Positions 49,338-59,600 of a stretch of 64,000 nt of DNA are shown in pieces. The translations under genes and the position numbers were made by a program. The stretch covers positions 2,025,001 to 2,089,000 of the forward strand of contig NC_065577.1 in the NCBI RefSeq assembly GCF_937616625.2. Reading direction: 5' to 3'. The notes below the pieces were generated by a model that made no database searches, was not told where the DNA came from, and was given only the letters and a program-made list of their open reading frames with translations. The DNA comes from Mercurialis annua (taxonomy: Eukaryota; Streptophyta; Magnoliopsida; Malpighiales; Euphorbiaceae). Numbering within the stretch: position 1 is the first letter of the stretch; every line of letters begins with the position of its first letter.

Positions 49338-49518
49338 GTGGTACGGTCCCGAGATAGTTCAACTGAGTTACTCGTTACCACGTGGCATAGTCCCGAGATA
49401 GTTCAACCGAGTTACTTATGCCACTACTTTATCCCAAGGTGTGAGTCCCGAGATAGTTCAACCGAGTTACTCACTAGATACGGATCCCGAGATAGTTCGA
49501 CCGAGTTACCTCGTATCT
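49338..49518. repeat. array of four covarying stem-loops in inner LTR
   Basis: The core TCCCGAGATAGTTCAACCGA plus GTTAC recurs four times. Each core is enclosed by its own complementary arms: GTGGTACG/CGTTACCAC, GTGGCATA/TATGCCAC, GTGAG/CTCAC, AGATACG/CGTATCT. Confidence 0.85.
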
Positions 49519-50879
49519 ACCAAAATTATAATCCTCCTTTCCGATAACCAAACATATTCCATTTCATAATCATAATTATGATCAACATTTAATGAGCTCA
49601 TATCAAATATTTCTATATACACGTATCTAGACTCTTATAGACACCGGTGATCACACGGCCTATTGACGCCCAATAGGTAGCTTGTTTCTTCGGATCACAT
49701 ACCAATTTCAAACATAGAACAAACAACAACAAAATACTACAATTTGATCCAACACCAAATATATAATTCATACTCCGTGTATCTCACGGTAGAATAACCA
49801 TTTAGTTCATACAATCTCAAATCACAACAAATCATCATATAATGCGATGTGTTTTTATAACTTATAAATAAAATATTTAATAATATGCTTATAGCGTAAC
49901 AATACACGAGAGTAAAGTATACTCACTCCTTGCTTTCCAATCCAAATCATTTACGAGCATTAGTCTTGGCCGAGTACTCCTAGGCCAAAACCGTCGATCC
50001 CGTCGCCTCTCGGTTTGTCTGTCACAAACGAGATTCGAAAACACATTTAAATCACATCGGCATTATAAAATCAAAACTACTAAATTAATATCTTAAGTTA
50101 AGTTCCCTTAACTTCATCCTATATATAACGCTCAATCAACCCCTTAAAATCCGCTCAAACGTCAAAATTCACTTAGCCGCGTTTTTACGTCAATATCGCC
50201 TTTTTGTTTTTAAATCTCAAAATGCTTGACCTTAATATATTTTCCTTAGCAAATTTGAGTTTAAAACAGCATATATAACCTTTAATATCCTTGATTTTCA
50301 TACAATCTTAACCTTAGTCGAAATACACTTCATTTCACTAAACATCGCCTATCGATTCCTACTCGGTTTAAACACGACACGGAAACAATGTTTTAAAACT
50401 TACTTAGCATAATTATTATACTAAGTTATTAACATTTTAATCAATTTAGGACAGCCCTATTATATTTTCTATAACCATTTTACCTATCAATTTTGATATT
50501 GCATTTTGTAACGTAAGTTACGTCATTTATGTTCTAAGTTTAAACGTCAATTTTATGGTTATTCTTTCAACGTTTTAATCGATTTAAATCAGCCTATAAC
50601 TCAATATAATTACCTATGTATTCATTTTTAATCATGTCATAATCTTAAACCAACTTCAATTACAATTCACTAACATTTTACTCCAAAAACTGTTTTTACG
50701 TCTAGTTCGATATCCTAGTTTCGTAACTCCATTAACTATCGAAATCATTACGTATTCAAACACGAACGGAGGGTGGAATCAGCCCCCTCCCCCTCAACTC
50801 AGCCCTCCCCTGTTTTGACAAGGGAGGGGTCGGCCAATGCCATGGTGCGTCGCACCAGGGCTGCTGCTCACGGCAGCAA

Positions 50880-50903
50880 CTCACCGTGCTTCGGCACGGT
50901 GAG
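50880..50903. other. perfect 10-bp hairpin with TTCG loop
   Basis: CTCACCGTGC, loop TTCG, GCACGGTGAG, in the GC-rich middle of the inner LTR. A very stable RNA hairpin if transcribed on the plus strand. Confidence 0.85.
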
Positions 50904-52105
50904 AAATTCGGCCACCATGGCTGGAAAACAGCCACCAAACACCCTTTAATCTCACCAAATCATCAACCCAAACACAACTCTCACAACCTCACTCAACCAC
51001 CCTTAATTTTAGTTTAAACTTAACCAAAATCATGCCAAAACTATTAATTCTAAGCTTATAACATCACTTTCAACAATTATCACCAAAACAGAAAATTACA
51101 GCAGCAACCCTAACCTTAAGATGAGATTTATACCTTGATTTATTGGGCTCAATCAGTAGGTATGGTTCTCCTCTTTCCGTTTCCGCAAGAATTGACCAAA
51201 ACCGAGCTAAAACGAATAAGTTATGGTGAATTGAAGTTTGGTTTTCATATGGAGTTGAGAAGATGAAGATGGTGAGGGTTTGAGCTGAGAAAATGGGTGT
51301 ATATTCTGATCTTAAATCATATAATTAACTATATATATTTATGGCAAAAATGCACTTGAACCCTTAATGAAGCCACCTCCTCAACATTTAGTCCTAAGCT
51401 TTTCCTTTGCTCAATTTAGTCCAAAAATCACTCAATCGTTAAATCTCGATAAATTTCGTATTATTTATGTCCAAATAAATAATACTCTTCCGCCAACTCA
51501 CTATTTAGACTCCGCTAATCGATTTTGCCAAATTTTGGCTAAAACGCTTAATTTTCCAATTTGAGCGAAAACAACGATTTCCGTCACTTTTTCATCCTTA
51601 TTTTTCTTTTATGAATATTGATATCCAAATTATCAATATTATTTTCTTAATTACTGATTCCCGTCAATAATTTATTTATTTAATATTTTTCGGTCAATAA
51701 AATTCAATTTTCTAATTTTTTTCGGGGACTTAATCTTACTTTTAATTCCAACTTTTCCTTCGTCCCGTTTAATTAATTTAGGCATTACAAATATTGAAAT
51801 TCCATCGTTAAATTTCAATATCGACCTATCCTCGTTCTTAATTACTTAATTCCTTCGCTAACTCGTTTTTCTAGTCGTTCTGACTATTAATTTATATTGC
51901 GTTGCTCACTTCGGCAACGTTAAACGTACGGGGTATTATAATATCGGATTCAAATATCGAATGCAGTACGATTTAAATTTATAAATTAACCGTTAAAATT
52001 TAACAATCCAATGATATCCTAACTCTATAGTTGACTCTATAAACAAATCACAATTACAAGTTAAAATAGCATCCATATAAATCAATTTATGAGAAACATT
52101 ATTTA

Positions 52106-52329
52106 TATAACCCCAAGGCGCAGATAAGTTGGTAAGGAGCTCTCCTAACTTAAGTGAGGTCGCGGGTTCGAAACGTACCCATGTATGCAGCCGTTTAAAA
52201 CTTGGGTCAGAGCTTTCCCTCCTGCAAGGAACCTGTCCTGCTCGAGTGGGAACTAATCTGGACATGGAAAGTTTAAAGGTGTCGATTCATAGTTGGAACC
52301 CGTTTAGTACACGTCATGATCTTACCAAA
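52106..52329 (+). mobile_element. tRNA-derived SINE, fullest copy, in the outer LTR
   Basis: Head with a box A-like CAGATAAGTTGGTAAGG and box B GGGTTCGAAACG (about 52164-52175), followed by the body shared with three shorter copies. The 12-base duplication aaacattattta flanks it (52094-52105, 52330-52341). No RNA polymerase III tRNA fold is complete, so it is not a tRNA gene. Confidence 0.85.
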
Positions 52330-53019
52330 AAACATTATTTAATAAACTATTATCGACTAAAGGAGTCGTTAAATAAATCTTTTCGTAAATCCGTCAGCCG
52401 AATCCGTAGATTCCAGGTTTGACGTAAGACTTTCACTTTTAATAACACATTACTGAGTTCGGCATTTGAATCGATATTTTTAAGTTACGATTAAACCTTT
52501 TTTAAAATGAAATGTTATTATTCTAAATTTTGAGTTGAACTTTTTGATAACTCATTTTATACACTTTAGCTTTTAAATTAACATTTTAAATTAATTTAAA
52601 CTTGTTTCTTTTTGAAACTTTTAAAAATCTTATTGTGAAAACATAACTTTTTCTTTACGTATCAATTTTAAAAATATTCACATTTCAAGTTTAATTATTA
52701 TTAATTAAACTATATTATTATTAAACCGGAGTAACCTCAATCCACAACACATTTCCGATATAGTTAAATACAACTCACATTTTATGTTAAACAAATTTCT
52801 ATTTTTAACCAAGTCATTATTCATTTCTTGTTTCATTTAACTAATCTCAAAAATTAGCATAGTTAATGTTTAATCAAAACTAAATGGGTACTGAATTTTT
52901 AAAGTTTTATCTGACTAATCTCAAAAATTATCCTATTCAATTAAAGTTTTATTTAACTGTATTAATTGATAAGCTCATTTCAGCTACCACTCTAATAACC
53001 AAACATGAACCAAAAACAA

Positions 53020-53285
53020 TGAAATTTCTTGGGTATTAAACTTCTAAGGGTACTGAACTTTTACGAAAATTTTAAAATGGGTACTGAATTTTTTTTGTTA
53101 CAAATGAATACTGAACTATGCGAGAAATGAATACCCTCAGCCACGTGTTTTTTGACAGAGGAAGAAGCCACGCCAGCAAAAAGTGACTGATAGTATTCAT
53201 TTTGTAACATTTCACGTAGTTTAGTGTCCATTTTGTAACATTTCACATAATTCAGTACCCATTTTGAAATTTTTTCGGGATTTTT
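53020..53285. repeat. inverted-repeat block in outer LTR
   Basis: GGGTACTGAACTTTTACGAA and the paired motif TTCAGTACCCATTTTGAAAT at the far side suggest a small MITE. An ATGAATACTGAACTATGCG/CACGTAGTTTAGTGTCCAT pair lies inside. Confidence 0.45.
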
Positions 53286-53658
53286 AAATAATATATTCCA
53301 AATTTCTTACATTACTCCTTTGTAATAATACACTTTAGTCTCATTTAATTATTTATCAAATTATATTTTAAATTTAATACTAAAACTTCAATAAATTTAA
53401 ATAAGTTATCCGAATAATGATTATTATTATTATTATTATTGTTAGCCCAAATATATATTTAAACTTCATAATTTTTACTTACGAATATTACGACATGTAG
53501 CAAAACTGACAATCAAAAATATAGGATATTACATTTTTTATTTTATATTATTATATTATTTTCATAAATTAACAGAGAGTACACTTGAAAAAATAGCAAT
53601 TTTTTTTAATTCAAACTAATATTACCTAACAACTTCAAGCAATAGAACAAGTACATTT

Positions 53659-56600
53659 TTAAAGTGAATTAAAAGCTAACCACCTATCTACCATTGCAAA
53701 ACTCTCCTTTGGCCTTATTTCTGTAGCTACATGACCTCCTCCCTGTAATAGAAAAATAAATATATATTAGGGCATTTAAAAATAGAAAATAAATTAGGCG
53801 AAATTTATTTATCAATATTATATAATGATGTTAAATTTCATGATATAGGACTTTTTAAATGAAATATAAATTAGACAAATTTTATTTATCTATGTTATAT
53901 AATGATGTTAGGGAGTTTTACAAATATATTATGATGTTAAATTTTATCAAGTTATTTTTTTTATTTTGTAGCAAATATGCATGTAACTCGTCCAAAGTGA
54001 CATAACTGAACACATAAGTCCGTGTTTGTAAAATTAAGAGTTAATTCCATATAAAATCATCACATTTACACGTTTTTTCATTTTAATCACGTATTTTAAA
54101 AAGTGTCAAATAAAATCACCACCTTTTATTTTTTTTGCAAATTTATCATCGATGAGTAAAATTTGATGTCTTTTTCCTCACCAATAAATATTTTAATTTG
54201 AGTGATGCCCTATCAATACACAAAATACATTTTTCTTACTCTTTTCTTATTGATTCCGGTTGTCGAGTTAACAAATATACACCGGATTTTCTCATTCGTG
54301 ATAGATTTGCAAAAAATGAAAGGTTATGATTTTATTTGACACTATATAAAAGACGTGATAAAATGAAAAAACATATAAAGATGGTGATTTTATATGGAAT
54401 TAACCCTAAAATTAATCCTATTTAACATATACAACATTGCACCATGTCACATACCAACAACAAAACTTGAACATATTTGACAGTAATTGAAAAATAATAG
54501 ATCATGCTGATAACATTTTAAAATTATAATAAACTTGGCAATTGGATTATAATTGTGAATTGATAAATAAAATATGTATATAATTTATTTAACGGAAATA
54601 GTCTGATGAATAAAAATTTAAAAGAGCGATTTTTGTGACATAATTATCAAACATTTATAAATTATTTGAAAAGAGAGAAGACATGAAATGTACGCATTTT
54701 CAAAAAAAAAGTGAATTAAGGCTTCATTTCTTTGAAAATCACAAAATTTAGCATATTTAAATTTTTAATATAAATTTTTAACTTTGACAATTTTAAATAC
54801 GAATTATCACTTCTGTAATTTGAAATATCAAATACTTTTTGGTAAAAATGAAGTTATCTACCTACAAATATAGTCTATGTGTGAAATATACCATGATTTT
54901 TAAATTTTGCCAATTTGATCCGTCATTTAAGCTATCGTCGTCAAATATACTCAAGTATACTCAAGCCTTGGGTATATTTGGCAAAAATTGAATAAATGAC
55001 AGATCAAATTGGCGAAATTTAAAAATCACGATTTATTTGACAAAAAAGTTATGTATAATTGCGGATAGATAAGTTCACTTTGCTAATAATAGTCACATAG
55101 ACATCAAAAGGTATATCGTTTCAATGTCTACATTTGCAATGTTTTAAGAGAAAATTACTCAGTATTTTGAAATATAAAATACCAAAAGTTGATATTCAAT
55201 ATTGCAAAAATTAAAGATTATGTATTAAATTTGCCAGAGATGACAAAATCTGTGCTTTTAAAAACAACTAAACCTATTATTAGTTTTCTTTTGTTAAATA
55301 TATAAGATTATAGAATTATACAGTTTTATAAATACGCATTGAAAATTATAAAATTTTATAAATACTCTTAAATTTCTCTCAACTGTCAACCTAAATTAAT
55401 CGTTAGGCAATCTATAACAACAGAAAAATTCTTAGGTAGACTCGGTCTATCACGTCATCCGTAGACTAAACCTATCATATAATGACATGTCATTAAAATG
55501 ATGGCAATATTGTAATATTATTATTCAAAGGTCTAAATATGTAACAAACGAATTTCCAAGATTGCCATCATTTTAATGACGTGTCATAATGTGATAGATT
55601 TAGTTTACGGATGACGTAGTAGACTGAGTCTATATAAAAATTCCTCATAACAACAATAGCTAACTTTTTTGTATATTTTATTTTTATCGGAATATAAAAG
55701 ATATCTCAAAGACGTACCAGATAGTAACTAAACTTACCTTTATAGTGGCATATGTCAAATTGTATTTCTTCTTTGAATATGTAATTACATTGCTGCATAA
55801 AAAATTAACTAATTTAGTGTAATTGTAAAAATAATTTAATGAATAAAAGTTTTATTAAAAATCACAAAAAGTGATAAAAACTCCATTATTCAAATAGCTG
55901 ACGCCATTTAACGCTACGATTTCAAAAAAAAAAGTATAAACTAAAACAGAAAAATACTATCCGAATTTCTATACAAATCTAAAACTAATAAAAGAACTTC
56001 TGTTAGATTTATAATTAATATATATATATAAATTATATAATAGACATACTAACCCTGCAATTTGATCACCAATGAACCACGGTCTCCAATCTTTTGTCAT
56101 TTTCAATTTTAGAGACTTTATCCATTGATGTGTGCCCAAATGTGGAATAGCCAAGTCATTATCACCACTATAGGAGGAGAACAATAATTTAAAGGTTGCT
56201 TAAACTAATTAATTGCATTATTCAAAAAAAAAAAACTAATTAATTGCATGAAAACATTAATACGAGGTAAAATAAATTAATATTACCCAAAAATATAATC
56301 AAGTTGAAAAACATATCTCATTAAAAAAATTGTGTCAGCCTGGTACATTTTTTTTGATATGTGTCAATTGTCCCCAAAAGTTAAACAAAAAAGATGAAGC
56401 ATCAAATTGATGAAAATAAGATATCTTTTAGTCCATTAAATTATTTTTACAAAATAATAGTCCATAACAAGATATAATTCATAAATTTTTTAAAAATATC
56501 AAATATTTATCGACAATTTTATATTAGATTGTCCGATTTTTTAAAAAATTATGTTATTGTCAAAAACGTTGCAGATTTCTTTTTAATAGATGGATCAAAG

Positions 56601-59600
56601 TGACATAAAAATAACTTCGGATAGTTGATGTACCTGAAAATCAAAGCACGGTAACCCCTCTTAGTGAAGTTTCTGTGATATTCAAGAGCAGATGGAAAAA
56701 CATCATATTGATACTTAACTAGGCTAGCATTGCATCTTATCCACTCCTGTATTGTTCCCTAAACAATTAAAATTCCAAAAATATTAGCAAAATTGATACA
56801 ACTGAACAAGTAGATGTTTATTATTGCGAAAATTAAAAATTTGTGTTAAAATTGCAAAATACAGTAAACACTGTGATATTTAAATCAAGGCCAAAAAAAT
56901 AATGAATTTTAATGTCATTTATTATCTTAAACCCAAATTTTTCAATTTGGCAACTAAAAGTACAAACTATCAATTTTTCTGTAAATTAAAACATCGAGCA
57001 GTTTGTTAAATAATAAAATTAACTAGATACTGAGATAGTGACATCTTCTGACGTTCACATCCTTATATTAACTGAATATTTATTTGATAGTTTGAATTGC
57101 AAAAAATTGTAGTTCGTATTTAAAATTATCCAAATTTAAAACTCGAGCTAAAATTACAAATCACAATACCATTTATGATGGTACACCTTAAATTTAGTCT
57201 TAATTATTTAAAATTACCTTACATTTTGTTTTTGATTTATGGTCAATTTTTCGAATTTATCAATTTTAGTCTATTTCTTTAATTTTTTGTTCAAAGTAGA
57301 GTAAAAGAAGTTTAAATATGCTCTTCATAGCTACAATTGAAACTAATAAGTAAAAATTGGTGATTCTGAAAATCTAGAACATAAAAGAAAAATAAGGTTA
57401 ATTCTATGTCTACAAACCATTATTTTAGTGTTATTTATGCTCTTCAAAATTATAGACTGTAAAAGAAAACTGAGCTTTATTTTATGTCTACATACCATTA
57501 TTCTAATAATATAGTAATTAGTAAATTGGTATACATGCATACCTTTCGAACATGAAGAGCATTCTGGACACTCTGATCATTAGCCCAAAAGTGAACATAC
57601 ACTAGCTTAAAATCCTACAAAATTAATAATTGTTCTTAGAAAAATAAATAAAAATTGAAAGCTAAATAATTGTCCACTTTCCAATTTAAAAAAATATCAT
57701 TATTATGGATTTTATAATTTGTTTTTCTACTTTTTCATCATACTCTTATTTAAAGTAGGGTTCCCTTTCAATAGGGTTCCCTTTCAATTTACTTTATTGG
57801 TGAATTTTAATTAAGAATCGTATAGAAAAATTTAGTTTAAAAATTGTTACTTTTTAGAAGTATATTTCTTTTTTTCAAAATAGACAACTAGTAAAAAGGA
57901 GAAATATGGTGTAGAAGGGGCGAGCAAACAGTTCAGTTTGGTTAAAGATAACCAATCTAATCGAAATTAATTTATATGGTTTTTTTAACGTACCAATCAA
58001 ATGAACTAAAACTTTTAGATCAAAATCTTAAAAATATAAAATTGAACAACTTGAATTAATCAGTTAATTCGGTCAGTTCGGCTAAATCGATAAAATATAA
58101 AGAATAATTATAAAATAAATTAAAAAATCATTTAATTCGATTACTGAATTTATACAATATGTAATATATAATTAATCGAAAATCTTTAATCAAATTAACC
58201 GAAATCGTGTTAACTCAATTTAATCAAAATTTTGCTCACCCTTATATAGATGCAAGTAATTATAGAAAGGGATATGAAGATAACTTACTCTACACCATTC
58301 AATTGAATTTTGAGATGTTGTAAAGTCACCAGTTTTTCGCATGATTTCAAGTAGATTATTATCTCCCAGCAAAGCACTTAGATCCCATGCACACTTCGGT
58401 TCCATTACGTTATACATGTACATTTTTTCGAACGTCTGCATATATCATTAAATTTTGGATTATAATGTTTAATTGTAGTAATACCTATACAAAATTCAAA
58501 GATGATAATACTAATAATTACAGGGCACTTTTTTGTGAATAATTTTTGAACAAATTATTCTAAGGCTCCTCACATTTGTCATAATTCATAATTTTGTACT
58601 CCTTATTTGAAAAACAAACGATTTAGTATCTCAGTTTTGATTTTGTAAACTATAAGACCCTTCTGTTAAATATAGTTACCAAATTGTTAACGTAATGAAA
58701 CGCGAGGTACCAAATATTAAAATAGTTATATTTGGTAAGGAAATCATTTACACAATTATGTGTACTGGTTGTATTCCTATCATTGAAATAGATTTCGTCA
58801 AATCATACTTAGGCAATATCAATGCCTGAAATCAGGTTGTATTATGTGTATATTATTTACCATACAGATCAATACATACACTGAATTCATTCAAATTACA
58901 CCAAATCGTTTGAAAATAAAGTAGCAAATATATTATTAAAATAATTAAAAGTGAGGTATCAAATCGTTTACATAATTGAAACTGAGATACCAAATCGTTT
59001 GAAAGTAAATAAAGTATTAATGGAACTAATAGAAGTGCCTTATAGTTTAAAAAATCAAAATTAAAGTACCGAATCGTTGATTTTCAAATAAAGAAAATCA
59101 AACTGTGAATTATGATAAACGTGAGGAGTTTTATAGTAATTTGCTCATAATTTTTTCTGCTGCCCAGGCAACAAGAATTCCTACAATATGCTATGTGGCA
59201 GCGCCCCTTCGAGTGTTACTATTAAGTGGTTAATTAATCAGTTTAATACTTTAATCATTACAATTATACACTTTTTATATTTTAAGGTATATTAATTAAT
59301 TTCCGTCAACTTATTAAAAATATAAGGATTGTTCATCAGCTGTTAGTGAACAAAAGATAGTCTTACCTTATTGATAGCTTGAAGATTGTTAATGCATATT
59401 GTGTTTCTTCGATCTGGATTCATATACTTGCCCTTGCAATGTTCCTTGGTTTCCTTTGAATAACAAGTTGTATGATTTAAAGTCAGTGCACTCATATAGC
59501 AAAAAGACAACTCTGATAAAAATTTGTGTTTTATATTTTAATTAAAAATAAAGACAAAAATAAAAATTATAATCATTTAATAATTGTCACGTAAGTAAAA

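Larger units (their letters stand above)
48868..51940 (-). mobile_element. inner solo LTR, 3.07 kb, nested in the outer LTR
   Basis: Runs from TGTCACGACCCAAAATCGAG to GGGGTATTATA. The 5-base duplication atatc precedes (48863-48867) and follows (51941-51945) it. Read on the minus strand it would start TATAATACCCCG; the expected TG is changed to TA, a likely C-to-T decay. No gag or pol is present, so it is a single LTR left after recombination. Confidence 0.8.
47895..53533 (-). mobile_element. outer long-LTR relic (probable solo LTR), interrupted
   Basis: Begins TGTCACGACCCGGAATTTGG and ends near GATATTACA. In the reverse sense this is TGTAATATC...GGTCGTGACA, the LTR style of large plant Ty3/gypsy elements. 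Its first 130 bases parallel the inner LTR (GTGACCGGCG/AAACCGGCG, CTCCGAAACCCCTAG, AAGCCT). No polymerase genes are seen. Removing the inner insertion leaves about 2.6 kb. No matching target duplication was found, so the right boundary is uncertain. Confidence 0.55.

Noticed and set aside
49338..49518. Repeat array as a CRISPR
   Set aside because: Nuclear plant DNA inside an LTR. Only four units with irregular spacing and no cas genes; spacers are the covarying arms.
48558..49547. ORFs with repeated peptides (CTVASDLYQGLD and SRDSSTELL)
   Set aside because: They only translate the stem-loop arrays in the LTRs, and frame is not kept across units.
52106..52190. tRNA gene
   Set aside because: Boxes A and B are present, but no acceptor stem or cloverleaf can be drawn, and the SINE body and duplications explain it.
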